This document shows positions 7,513 through 15,644 of a stretch of 62,226 bases of DNA, one piece after another (positions within the stretch are counted from its first letter, which is position 1; every line of letters begins with the position of its first letter). Both the position numbers and the translations under genes were made by a program. This DNA is from Collinsella sp. BA40 (GTDB lineage Bacteria > Actinomycetota > Coriobacteriia > Coriobacteriales > Coriobacteriaceae): positions 1 through 62,226 of the forward strand of contig NZ_VOWY01000011.1 of assembly GCF_008014645.1 (NCBI RefSeq), read 5' to 3'. The notes beneath the pieces were generated by a model that saw only the letters and a program-made list of their open reading frames with translations, was not told the DNA's origin and made no database searches.

Positions 7513-9348
7513 ATGAACGGCGTGGTATTGATGGTGGTTGCCGCGGTGGTGTTGGCGGCGGGCTACCTTGGTTATGGCAGGTGGCTCGCCAATGCGTGGG
7601 GCGTGGACCGCGACGCGCTCACGCCTGCGCGCCGCATGGAGGATGGGAAGAACTTCTCGCCCGCGTCGGCGTTTACGGCGTTCTCCCATCAGTTCAGCTC
7701 GATCTGCGGCGCGGGCCCCGTGACGGGAACCATCGTGGCCATGGCCTTCGGTTGGCTGCCGGTGGTGCTGTGGGTGCTGGTGGGCGGCATCTTCTTCGGT
7801 GCGGTGCATGACTTCGGCGCGCTGTACGCTTCGATGAAAAACAACGGCAAGTCGCTTGCCCAGCTCATCGAGAAGTACATCGGCAAGACGGGTCGCCGCC
7901 TGTTTCTGCTGTTCTGCTGGCTGTTCTGCCTCATCGTGATCGCTGCGTTTACCTCGATGGTCGCGGGCACTTTCAAGTTCACGCCCGATGCCGCCGGCGC
8001 CGTCGATTTCACGAAATCCTATGCGGCGGGTTGCGCGGGCACGATCTCGATCCTGTTCACCTTCGTTGCCATGGGCTTCGGCTGGGCGCAGCGCCGCTTC
8101 AACCTCGCCGGTGCACGCGAGTTCGTCACGGGCATGGTGCTCATGGTCCTCATGTTTGCCGTTGGTATGCGCTTCCCTATCTATTTGGACCTGAACGGCT
8201 GGATCGCCGTCGTCATGGTCTATCTGGTATGCGCCGGCGCGATGCCCATCCAGGTGCTCAAGCAGCCGCGCGACTACCTCACCTCCATCATGATGATCGT
8301 CATGATCGCCTGCGCGGTGCTGGGTATCGTGGTGCTGGGTATCGGCGGTCGGGCGACCATCACGGCTCCGGCGTTCACGGGCTTCACGGCTGCTTCGGGC
8401 ACGATGTTCCCCGTCCTGTTTGTGTCCGTTGCCTGCGGCGCGCTGTCCGGATTCCACAGCCTGGTATCCTCGGGCACCTCGTCCAAGCAGGTTGAGAACG
8501 AGGTCGATGCGGTCAAGGTCGGCTTTGGCGCCATGGTGGTGGAATCCTTCGTGGGCGTGCTGGCCATCATCGTTGCCGGCATCATGTTCTCGGATATGAA
8601 CACCGCCGGTACGGGCGCCTTGAACGGCGGCGTGGCTTCGACCCCGTTCGCGATCTTCGCAACCGGCGTGGCGCGCGGTATGCAGGCGTTCGGCGTCGAT
8701 GGTACGGTGGCGACCGTCTTCATGACGATGAACGTGTCGGCGCTCGCGCTTACCTCGCTTGACGCCGTAGCGCGCATCGGTCGTACCTCGTTCTCCGAGT
8801 TCTTCGCCTCGACCAACGACGCGCTGGCCGTTGAGGGTGCGAAGGCCGGCGCGATGAAGGTGCTGGGCAATCCGTGGTTTGCCACCGTGGTGACGCTGCT
8901 GCCCGGCTTGGCGCTCACGTTTGGCGGCTACCTCAACATCTGGCCGTTGTTTGGCGCTTCGAATCAGCTGCTGGGCGGCATGACGATGATCACGCTCGCA
9001 GTGTTCTGCAAGTGCACGGGCCGCACGGGCTGGATGCTGTATGTTCCCGTGGCGTTTCTGCTGGTGTGTACGTTCACCTCGCTGGGGATGAGCATCCTGG
9101 GATGCCTGCAGGCGCTGCAGGCGGGCGGCGCAGCGGCGATGGCGACCTCGGGCCTGCAGCTGGTGTTTGCCGTGCTGCTGGTGGCGCTCGGCCTGATCGT
9201 TGCCGTGAACTGCCTGAAGGAGCTCGTGGGCAAACAGGTTGGCTCGATGCCGGACGAGGAGCCCGAGTGGTCCGAGATGGGTCGCGCCAAGGTGGCGGCC
9301 GCCCGCCACGCGGCGGCAACGGCGGATGCGGAGGTTGCGAGCGCATAG
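7513..9348 (+). CDS. cstA: CstA family carbon-starvation carrier (pyruvate/peptide transporter)
   Basis: Large inner-membrane carrier of 611 aa. CstA and its relatives BtsT/YjiY import pyruvate, and older work links CstA to peptide uptake. Family motifs are present: FSPASAFTAFSHQFSSICG and GPVTGTIVAMAFGWLP near the N-terminus, IFFGAVHDFGALY, and WPLFGASNQLLGGMTMI near the C-terminus. More than a dozen hydrophobic segments are visible. The ATG at 7513 follows GAGAGGAG; in-frame upstream codons overlap the leader and terminator and are not used. It stands alone with its own promoter and terminator. Expression is probably set by the leader at 7279-7512. Confidence 0.9.
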   Translation: MNGVVLMVVAAVVLAAGYLGYGRWLANAWGVDRDALTPARRMEDGKNFSPASAFTAFSHQFSSICGAGPVTGTIVAMAFGWLPVVLWVLVGGIFFGAVHDFGALYASMKNNGKSLAQLIEKYIGKTGRRLFLLFCWLFCLIVIAAFTSMVAGTFKFTPDAAGAVDFTKSYAAGCAGTISILFTFVAMGFGWAQRRFNLAGAREFVTGMVLMVLMFAVGMRFPIYLDLNGWIAVVMVYLVCAGAMPIQVLKQPRDYLTSIMMIVMIACAVLGIVVLGIGGRATITAPAFTGFTAASGTMFPVLFVSVACGALSGFHSLVSSGTSSKQVENEVDAVKVGFGAMVVESFVGVLAIIVAGIMFSDMNTAGTGALNGGVASTPFAIFATGVARGMQAFGVDGTVATVFMTMNVSALALTSLDAVARIGRTSFSEFFASTNDALAVEGAKAGAMKVLGNPWFATVVTLLPGLALTFGGYLNIWPLFGASNQLLGGMTMITLAVFCKCTGRTGWMLYVPVAFLLVCTFTSLGMSILGCLQALQAGGAAAMATSGLQLVFAVLLVALGLIVAVNCLKELVGKQVGSMPDEEPEWSEMGRAKVAAARHAAATADAEVASA

Positions 9349-9357
9349 CATGAACGG

Positions 9358-9390
9358 AGCCCGGTCGCTGCTGCAGCGTCCGGGCTTTTG
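9358..9390 (+). terminator. Terminator after cstA
   Basis: Stem AGCCCGG..CCGGGCT extended by GCTG/CAGC past one mismatch, then TTTTG. It starts 10 bases after the cstA stop. Confidence 0.8.
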
Positions 9391-9418
9391 TATGGGTACC
9401 GACTTTGCGGGACGCATG

Positions 9419-9450
9419 GAAAAACCCAGCTACCGGGAGATAGCTGGGTT
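9419..9450 (-). terminator. Terminator of tRNA-Gln
   Basis: On the minus strand the stem AACCCAGCTA/TAGCTGGGTT ends in five Ts, just beyond the tRNA 3' end. Confidence 0.75.
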
Positions 9451-9460
9451 GTCATTTGCA

Positions 9461-9534
9461 TGGCTGGGGCAGAGGGATTCGAACCCCCGTAACCGGCACC
9501 AAAAACCGGGGTCCTGCCGCTGGACGATGCCCCA
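9461..9534 (-). tRNA. tRNA-Gln (UUG)
   Basis: 74 nt with encoded CCA. It folds into a full cloverleaf: acceptor TGGGGCA/TGCCCCA, anticodon stem CCGGT/GCCGG with loop TTTTGGT giving UUG, and the T-loop GTTCGAATC. The starting U and the U1-A72 pair are typical of bacterial tRNA-Gln. Confidence 0.95.
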
Positions 9535-9576
9535 AGATGGGTTGCTCTGTCGAGCTAGGCATTTAGTGTAGCGCAC

Positions 9577-10485
9577 TTATTCGGCAAATGCATCACAAAC
9601 GCCGTCGAGAAGGCGGATCGCCAGGGTTTGGGCATCGCTGGATGTGAAGGTGCCGCAGCTCGTGAGGTCGGACAGCTCGAGGCGGATGAGCGCCGGGCGC
9701 TGCTTGGATGCCATGATGGCGGTGCGCAGGCGCTGCGCGAGGTTGTGGCACTCGGCCAGCGCGATGGTGGCCTGGGGCTCGGCGTCCTCGGGCAGCTCGC
9801 TGGTCGAGAGCATCAACACTACATCGGTATCCTCGGGGATCTCTCCCTCGTACAGCATCACGCCGCTGTTCTCGGTGGTGGCGGTGGCGATGTTCCAGAT
9901 GCGCGACGCGATGTTGCGCGTGAGCGCGTCCTCGCCGCCTACCGCGAAGCGAGCGCGTTCGAGAGCGCTGGCGGCGCGGGCGAAACCAGTGCGCGCCTCG
10001 CCGTTGGCGGCCACCGCGGACGGCTTGTCCTTCCATACGTGGTGCAGGCGATTGATGTAGTTGAAGGTGTCCTGGAAGGCCATGCCGTCGGCAAACAGGC
10101 CCACGTTTTCCTGGAACTGCTTGAGTGCGGCCTCGGTATGCGGGCCGAAGTAGCCGTCGTCAACGCCGCAGGCGAAGCCCAGCGTGTTGAGCGCCTGCTG
10201 CAGTGCGCGCACATCGGCGCCATGGAAATTGGGCAGGCGCAGGTAGAGGGTGCGGTCGCCGAGCTTGTAGGAGGCGTCTACCAGGGCAGACCAGCAAGCG
10301 GCGTCTACGAAATCGCCGTCGGGCAGCTGGTGCTCGGTGCGGAACGCGCGGACGGCGGCGCAGGTGGTGGTGTCGAAGCGCTGCTGCGAGAGCTCGCCCT
10401 CGTCGATGGCGAAGCCAAGCGAGACGAGGCGCGTTTGCACGTCGTCCACAGCGGGGCCGGTCATGCCCTGCATGATCGATTCCAT
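9577..10485 (-). CDS. CwlM-like protein with two peptidoglycan-binding domains, no signal peptide
   Basis: 302 aa. Residues 5-70 and about 85-150 are PG_binding_1 repeats. The linker ASYKLGDRTLYLRLP and the second repeat (ALNTLGF..GVDDGYFGP) resemble mycobacterial CwlM, a cytoplasmic protein that activates MurA. As in CwlM there is no signal peptide or membrane segment. The C-terminal 130 residues align only loosely with an amidase_3 fold, and I see none of the zinc-binding His/Glu motifs, so catalytic activity is unlikely. ATG 10485 follows AAAGGGG; ATGs further upstream lack a ribosome site. It could instead be a phage-type or unrelated peptidoglycan-binding protein. The CwlM relation is inference from remembered similarity. 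Confidence 0.6.
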   Translation of the reverse strand: MESIMQGMTGPAVDDVQTRLVSLGFAIDEGELSQQRFDTTTCAAVRAFRTEHQLPDGDFVDAACWSALVDASYKLGDRTLYLRLPNFHGADVRALQQALNTLGFACGVDDGYFGPHTEAALKQFQENVGLFADGMAFQDTFNYINRLHHVWKDKPSAVAANGEARTGFARAASALERARFAVGGEDALTRNIASRIWNIATATTENSGVMLYEGEIPEDTDVVLMLSTSELPEDAEPQATIALAECHNLAQRLRTAIMASKQRPALIRLELSDLTSCGTFTSSDAQTLAIRLLDGVCDAFAE

Positions 10486-10729
10486 CGAAACCCCTTTCGA
10501 GTATACGGTGCGCGCCCCGCGTCGGCGCGGGGCGAAACAGTTGCTTTCCGTACCAGTGTAGCAAGATGGCGCGCATATGCCCGCGGCAAACCGTCCCAGG
10601 TTGCGGACGAGAAGAAAGAATCCATCCAGAACAGCGGCGTCTGTAAAGACGTCAAATGGTGACACAATGTAGATATTTGCAGCGCACGATAGCATGCGGA
10701 CCTATTGTGCCAACGACGAGGAGTGCCGA

Positions 10730-11446
10730 ATGCAGACAAGGGACGGCCGCCCGCAGCGAACGATTCTAATCGTCGACGACGAGGCGGCGATCGCAGGTAT
10801 GCTGGCGGACTATTTCACCATGGAGGGCTATCGCACCCTTACGGCGTCGAGTGGCGTCGAGGCCTTGCAGCGTGCATCCGAGCCGGTCGACGTGGTGTTG
10901 CTCGATGTGAACATGCCGGGGATGGACGGTTTCGAGGTGTGCCGCCGCCTGCGCGAGCACCTCGCCTGCCCGATCATCTTCCTCACGGCCCGCATCGAGG
11001 ACGTGGACCAGATCGACGGCTTCGCCGCCGGCGCCGATGACTACGTGCTCAAGCCGTTTTCGCTGGAAGTGCTGGGACGGCGCGTGGCCGCGCATATCGC
11101 GCGCGAGGGCCGCCATCGCGAGCGGGAGCAGTCGGTGAAGTTCTTCCAGGGGGTTACCGTGGATTATGGCGAGCGCCAGGTGACGGTGAATGCGGGCGGG
11201 GGCGAGCGCCGCGTCGACTTCACGCGCACCGAGTTCGACATCGTGGCGCTGTTGAGCAAGAGTCCGGGCCGCGTGTTCGACCGCGATCTTATCTACGAGC
11301 GCGTATGGGGTTGGGATGCTGCGGGCGACCCGTCGATCGTGCGCGAGCACGTGCACCGCGTGCGCAAGAAGCTCACCGCGGCCGGCGCGCCTGCGGAATG
11401 CATCGAGACCGTCTGGGGCGTGGGGTACCGATGGTCCGCCCGGTAG
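10730..11446 (+). CDS. OmpR/PhoB family response regulator
   Basis: 238 aa. Receiver domain, residues 12-125: acidic pocket VDDEAAI, phospho-acceptor Asp 59 in LLDVNMPGMDGF, and switch Lys in YVLKPFS. C-terminal winged-helix DNA-binding domain (FTRTEFDIVALL, RVWGWD, RVRKKL, TVWGVGYRW). GAGGAG lies just before the ATG at 10730. The last 16 bases overlap the sensor kinase gene, so the pair is translationally coupled. The signal is unknown. Confidence 0.93.
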   Translation: MQTRDGRPQRTILIVDDEAAIAGMLADYFTMEGYRTLTASSGVEALQRASEPVDVVLLDVNMPGMDGFEVCRRLREHLACPIIFLTARIEDVDQIDGFAAGADDYVLKPFSLEVLGRRVAAHIAREGRHREREQSVKFFQGVTVDYGERQVTVNAGGGERRVDFTRTEFDIVALLSKSPGRVFDRDLIYERVWGWDAAGDPSIVREHVHRVRKKLTAAGAPAECIETVWGVGYRWSAR

Positions 11447-13128
11447 CGGTCGCGCGCGAGCGCGTGGCGCGCTGGTGGCGGGCTCGGCCCCTGGGCACGG
11501 TGTTCGTGGCATATCTGGCCAGCTATCTCGTAATAGCCACGGCGGGTACGGCCGCGGTGCTGAGCGTGGTGGATGCGCGCCAATCGGTCTACTACACGGT
11601 CGAGATCGAGGCGGGCGACGGAACGCTCACGCGCGCTTCGATCGAGACGGGCCCGTACATCTACGACGCACGACGAGACGAGCTCGTGCCGGCGACCGAG
11701 ATCAACCTGCCAGGCGACAACCCCTACGCCGTGTTCGTGGGCGTGCAGCGCGAGATCGAGCCCGAACGCGAGCCGATCGAGTCGTACGAGGAGTCGCCGG
11801 ATGAGCGGTATCCCGAGGCCGATGCGACGATGGGGCTGGTGCGCGCCGGCACGGTCGATCTGTATGACTGGGGCCTCAACTACAACTACGAGCCGGGCTT
11901 CACCTCGGAGGATGTCCTGGACGACCGCGGCGTCATCGCGCCCGACCGCCTGTCGGCCTATGATCGCGCCAACCGGGCGGGCCGCGTGGATGCCGTGGCC
12001 CTCTTCGAGCAGGCGACAGGGGTCGATCTGCGCCAGGCGTTCGGTCCGGACATGGTCTCGAACGTGGCGTACTACGCGGACGGCATCCCCGCGGACGCGG
12101 CTCCGTACGCGCTGGGCATGCTGCTCAACCTGGCGGCGCCGTTCGTGTTCTACGGCGGCTTGGCCTGGATCATGTTCCGTCGTTTCTACCGGCTGCATAT
12201 CGCAGGGCCGTTGGGCTCGCTGGCGGGCGCGGCGCAGCGCATCGCCAGGCAGGATCTGGATTTTGCCATCGAGCCCGTACGGGGCAGGGAGCTGGGGTCG
12301 CTTGCGTGCACGCTCGAGGATATGCGCGCATCGCTGCTGGATGCCCAGCGTGAGCTGTGGCGTACGGCCGAGGAGCGCCGTCGGCTCAACGCTGCTTTCG
12401 CGCACGACCTGCGCACGCCGGTGACGGTGCTCAAGGGCACGGTCGAGATGGCGCGCTTGCGGGCGAATCGCGGCGAGCGGATAGACGAGGCGACTTTGGA
12501 GGTGCTGGCGAGCCAGGTTGCGCGTCTGGAAGCGTATGCGACGGCCATGGGCGGCCTGTCGAAGCTTGAAGACCGCGCCATCGTGCGCGAGGCGGTCGGC
12601 GCGGCGGAGGCCTGCGGGCGCATCGAGTCGGCGGCGCGCGACGTCGCGATGGCCCGTCGGCCCGGGCTCGAGGTTTCCTACTCGCGGCAGCTGGAGGGCA
12701 CGGGCGAGCTCGCCCTCGACATGCCGCTGGTAGAGGAGGTCCTGGGCAACATCGTGAGCAATGCCTGCGTGCACGCGGCGAGCGGGGTCCACGTGGGTCT
12801 CCGCGTCTACACGGAGTCGCTCGGGGCCGCTTTGCGCCTGAGCATCGTGGTGGAAGACGACGGGCCGGGCTTCACACCCGAGGCGCTGCGGCGCGGGTGC
12901 GACCCGTTCTTCAGCGAGAACAAGTCGGCCGAGCATTTCGGCCTGGGGCTCAACATCTCCTCAACGCTCGCGCGCCTGCACGGCGGGGCGATCGAGCTGG
13001 CCAATGGCAGCCAGGGCGGCGCGCGGGTGCGCGCGGTGTTCGATGCGGACGGCGGCGCCGAGCCTGCTGGGGATACGGTGAAAACCGCAGCGTCCCCTGG
13101 GAAATCTCAAAGGGATTCGTCGCGTTGA
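11431..13128 (+). CDS. Membrane sensor histidine kinase
   Basis: 565 aa, partner of the regulator whose gene it overlaps. TM1 is residues 22-47, a large extracytoplasmic domain of about 180 residues rich in Asp, Glu and Tyr follows, and TM2 is near residues 226-250. Then come HAMP, the dimerisation helix with phospho-His 325 in AFAHDLRTPVT, and an ATPase domain with N box NIVSNACVHAAS, VEDDGPGF and GLGLNISS. The acidic sensor domain could bind cations or cationic peptides, but this is a guess. Confidence 0.93.
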   Translation: MVRPVAVARERVARWWRARPLGTVFVAYLASYLVIATAGTAAVLSVVDARQSVYYTVEIEAGDGTLTRASIETGPYIYDARRDELVPATEINLPGDNPYAVFVGVQREIEPEREPIESYEESPDERYPEADATMGLVRAGTVDLYDWGLNYNYEPGFTSEDVLDDRGVIAPDRLSAYDRANRAGRVDAVALFEQATGVDLRQAFGPDMVSNVAYYADGIPADAAPYALGMLLNLAAPFVFYGGLAWIMFRRFYRLHIAGPLGSLAGAAQRIARQDLDFAIEPVRGRELGSLACTLEDMRASLLDAQRELWRTAEERRRLNAAFAHDLRTPVTVLKGTVEMARLRANRGERIDEATLEVLASQVARLEAYATAMGGLSKLEDRAIVREAVGAAEACGRIESAARDVAMARRPGLEVSYSRQLEGTGELALDMPLVEEVLGNIVSNACVHAASGVHVGLRVYTESLGAALRLSIVVEDDGPGFTPEALRRGCDPFFSENKSAEHFGLGLNISSTLARLHGGAIELANGSQGGARVRAVFDADGGAEPAGDTVKTAASPGKSQRDSSR

Positions 13129-13141
13129 CAAAAGGTTGACA
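13124..13141 (+). promoter_or_regulatory. 11-bp-spaced GTTGACA direct repeat
   Basis: GTTGACA at 13124-13130 and again at 13135-13141, exactly one helical turn apart. It overlaps the kinase stop codon and lies 43 bp before the VTT gene. OmpR/PhoB regulators bind direct repeats with this spacing, so this may be the target of the regulator encoded at 10730. Either half could also serve as a -35 element. Confidence 0.4.
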
Positions 13142-13183
13142 TGCGTTTGGGAAGCTGATGCTCACGATAGGAAGGGAGTCATC

Positions 13184-14029
13184 ATGCTTTCACGAGGACG
13201 AGGCGAAGGCAGCGCGTCTGCGGCGGCGGCAGCCGGGGAGGCGGCGAGCGTGCGACCGCTCTTCGGCGGGGCTGCGTCTCCCGAACGCGAGTCCGCGCTG
13301 CACGGACCCGCGGCTGCGGGCGGTGCGCCCGATGACGGCGGAGGTCCGCGCTTCAGCCGCGCCCTGCGCGCGAGCGCCGCGCTTGCGGCGGTGGTGGCGG
13401 TAGGCGCCGTGCTGGCTGCTGGTTGGAGCGTGCTGCCCCAAGCGTATGCATGGCTATCCAGCCCGGACGCGGTACATGCGTTCGTCGATGACCATGCGGT
13501 GCTAAGCCGCCTGGCGCTCCTGGCGATCAACACGTTGCAGATCGTGGTGGCGGTGCTTCCCGGCGAGCCCATCGAGCTGGCGAGCGGCTATGCGTTCGGG
13601 TTCTGGGAGGGCACTGCGCTGTGCCTGCTCGCCTCGGCGATCGGGTCGTCGCTGGTATATGGGGCGGTGCGGCGCTGGGGCTGGAAGGTTGTCGGCCTCT
13701 TCTGCAAGCGCGAGCAGATCGAGCGCTTTGGGTGGATGCGAAATGCGCGGCGCCTCGAGCTGATCATGCTCGTCGTGTTTCTGATCCCCGGGACGCCCAA
13801 GGACGTGCTCACCTATGTCGCGGGGCTTACGTCGGTGCGCTTCGCCCCCATGCTGGCCATCGCCACGCTGGGCCGCATACCGTCCATCGTCACGTCGACC
13901 ATCGCCGCCGCGGCCTTCGGCACGGGGGAGTACGGCGTCATGGCGGTGTCCGTGGCGGTGGCGGCCGTGCTGGTGCTGGCGGGCGCTTGGGTCTACCGTC
14001 GTTTCGAATCGCGCTGCAACAACGAGTAG
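13184..14029 (+). CDS. TVP38/TMEM64 (VTT domain) membrane protein
   Basis: 281 aa. Residues 1-55 are a polar, Ala/Gly/Arg-rich cytoplasmic tail. A first TM lies near 60-85, and the VTT/SNARE-associated domain follows with PGEPIELASGYAFGFWEG, the re-entrant hairpin, and FLIPGTPKDVLTYVAG; the last TM is at the C-terminus. The family (DedA superfamily) is linked to lipid scrambling or transport, but no substrate can be assigned. AAGGGAG precedes ATG 13184. It follows the two-component genes and may be their target, given the direct repeat at 13124-13141. Confidence 0.88.
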   Translation: MLSRGRGEGSASAAAAAGEAASVRPLFGGAASPERESALHGPAAAGGAPDDGGGPRFSRALRASAALAAVVAVGAVLAAGWSVLPQAYAWLSSPDAVHAFVDDHAVLSRLALLAINTLQIVVAVLPGEPIELASGYAFGFWEGTALCLLASAIGSSLVYGAVRRWGWKVVGLFCKREQIERFGWMRNARRLELIMLVVFLIPGTPKDVLTYVAGLTSVRFAPMLAIATLGRIPSIVTSTIAAAAFGTGEYGVMAVSVAVAAVLVLAGAWVYRRFESRCNNE

Positions 14030-14084
14030 GCGTGCGGGCCGGGTGATCGCGTCCCGCTAGCATCGATTGCGCTCGCATATGAAA

Positions 14085-14130
14085 GCGGCCCCGGCCCGGG
14101 ATGCGTTCCGGGACCGGGGCCGCGTTCTTG
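14085..14130 (+). terminator. Terminator after the VTT gene
   Basis: Long G+C stem with arms GCGGCCCCGG (14085-14094) and CCGGGGCCGC (14114-14123), extended inward by CCCGGGA/TTCCGGG-like pairs, followed by GTTCTTG. Confidence 0.65.
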
Positions 14131-14132
14131 TA

Positions 14133-14158
14133 CGTATGCCCTTGTCGTTATACGTATG
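14133..14158. repeat. Pair of CGTATG motifs 20 bp apart
   Basis: ACGTATGC occurs at 14132-14139 and 14152-14159, so the CGTATG cores start exactly 20 bp apart. An inverted CATACG lies at 14197-14202. The region is between two convergent genes and has no ORF. The same arrangement recurs at 39500-39525 and 59103-59128. Confidence 0.5.
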
Positions 14159-14262
14159 CTTTTTCGCCGCTTTGGAAGCCGTAAGCGGTCGGTTTCCATA
14201 CGCACGGTGCCCAGCGCGGCGTCCGCCGGTGCGTTCGGGGCGCCGCAGGCCCTGGACGGCGG

Positions 14263-15465
14263 CTATCCCGCGAGGTTGATACCGTTGGCCCAGCCCCAGC
14301 GCGGGGTGACGACGTCGCCGTAGTAAGCGATCCACGAATCCACGTTGATGCTGCGGATGTAGCCGATGTTGTCCATAACGGTGTTATCGCCCACGTAGAT
14401 GCCCACGTGTCCGTAGATGCGGCCCGCGGCGGTGTGCCCGTGGGACGATACGGCGATAATCATGCCTACCTGCAGGTTTGCCTTGTTTGAGCTGTTGCAC
14501 CAGGCGTAGTACATATCGTCGGCGTTGCCCGAGACGCGGCAGATGCCCGCGCGCTCGAAGACATCCGATACCCACCAGGCGCACAGGCCCAGGCCGGGCG
14601 ACGGCGTCTTGTGGCACCACGAAACCACGAGCTGCTGGCGGTTGCCGGCGCTCGCGGAGCCCTGGCCGCTGCCGGGGATGGAAGTGGTGGGTCGGTTCGC
14701 GGCCTCCTGACGCGCCGCCTCCTCGGCCGCGGCCGCGGCGAGGATCTCGGCGTCGCGCTTGTTGATGAGGTCCTTGACATCCTGGTCCAGGCCGTCGATG
14801 AGCGTTTGGACCTCGTCCTTCTTGGCCTTCATCTGCTCGAGCTGCTGGGCTGTTTGGGCCTTGAGCTCCTCAAGGTCGTGCTTCTGCAGCTCCAGGGCGC
14901 CCTTCGTCTCGCGGAGCTCCTCCTGGGCGCGCTGGACGTCGTCGATAGCGCGTTCGTCGCTGGCGTTGACCTTACCGAGGTAGTAGCTGTTCGAGATGAG
15001 CTCGTCGAGCGAGGCAGAGGAGAGCAGGATGCTCAGGGGGTTGCCGCCGCCCTTCTTGTAGCTGCTCGAGACGCGCTCGGCGAGAACCTCCTGCTTCTTC
15101 TCCAGCCGGCGCTGCTGCTCTTCGATCTGCTCCTGCGTGTCGTCGATATCGGCTTGGACCTCTTCGATCTGGCCGATGGTCTTATCTTGGGCGATGCTGA
15201 GTTTCTCGAACTCGCCCGCGAGTTCGTTCATCTGCGCCTGCGCTTCGTCGAATCGCTGCTGGGCGGCGGCGAGCGCATCGGTGGTCTCCTTGCTGGCGGT
15301 GGCGGCGGAAGCGCTCCGCGGTCCGCCGAACAGCACCGCGGTGCCGGCCAGCGCGAAGAGCGCCTTCATGGCCTGGCGGCGGGAGAGGTCTTCCTGATAG
15401 GAGATGCTCAGGAGCGCGTCGAGTGCGGACTGCTGCTCCTGGTCGGTGGTGTGTGGCTGTGACAT
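14263..15465 (-). CDS. Secreted coiled-coil NlpC/P60-type cell-wall hydrolase (PcsB-like)
   Basis: 400 aa. A twin-arginine-like signal (LSRRQAMKALFALAGTAVL) ends near SASA at about residue 62. Residues 75-265 form a long Glu/Gln/Lys-rich coiled coil typical of PcsB/RipC-type proteins controlled by FtsEX. After a Pro/Ser linker, the C-terminal 120 residues are a cysteine-peptidase fold, with Cys in GLGLCAWWVSDVFE and His in GRIYGHVGIYVGDN. It probably cleaves peptidoglycan stem peptides during cell separation. ATG 15465 follows GGAG. It stands alone, divergent from galE. Confidence 0.85.
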   Translation of the reverse strand: MSQPHTTDQEQQSALDALLSISYQEDLSRRQAMKALFALAGTAVLFGGPRSASAATASKETTDALAAAQQRFDEAQAQMNELAGEFEKLSIAQDKTIGQIEEVQADIDDTQEQIEEQQRRLEKKQEVLAERVSSSYKKGGGNPLSILLSSASLDELISNSYYLGKVNASDERAIDDVQRAQEELRETKGALELQKHDLEELKAQTAQQLEQMKAKKDEVQTLIDGLDQDVKDLINKRDAEILAAAAAEEAARQEAANRPTTSIPGSGQGSASAGNRQQLVVSWCHKTPSPGLGLCAWWVSDVFERAGICRVSGNADDMYYAWCNSSNKANLQVGMIIAVSSHGHTAAGRIYGHVGIYVGDNTVMDNIGYIRSINVDSWIAYYGDVVTPRWGWANGINLAG

Positions 15466-15644
15466 ATGGGCTCCGTCTGATGTGTATGTATATGTCGGCC
15501 AAATTGCCTCCAACAAAGGATACCCCACTCTTGCCCGTTCCATGAAATAACAAGGAAGGAAATCCAAGGGAGGCGGCGGTGCGCCGGCCGCGTCGTAGGT
15601 GTGCGCTATACTTTTCCCTGCTTATGAATCGAGAGGAGATTTCC

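Noticed and set aside
7381-9417. 678-codon minus-strand ORF opposite cstA
   Set aside because: Low-complexity His/Arg/Asp-rich composition caused by reading the cstA membrane codons backwards.
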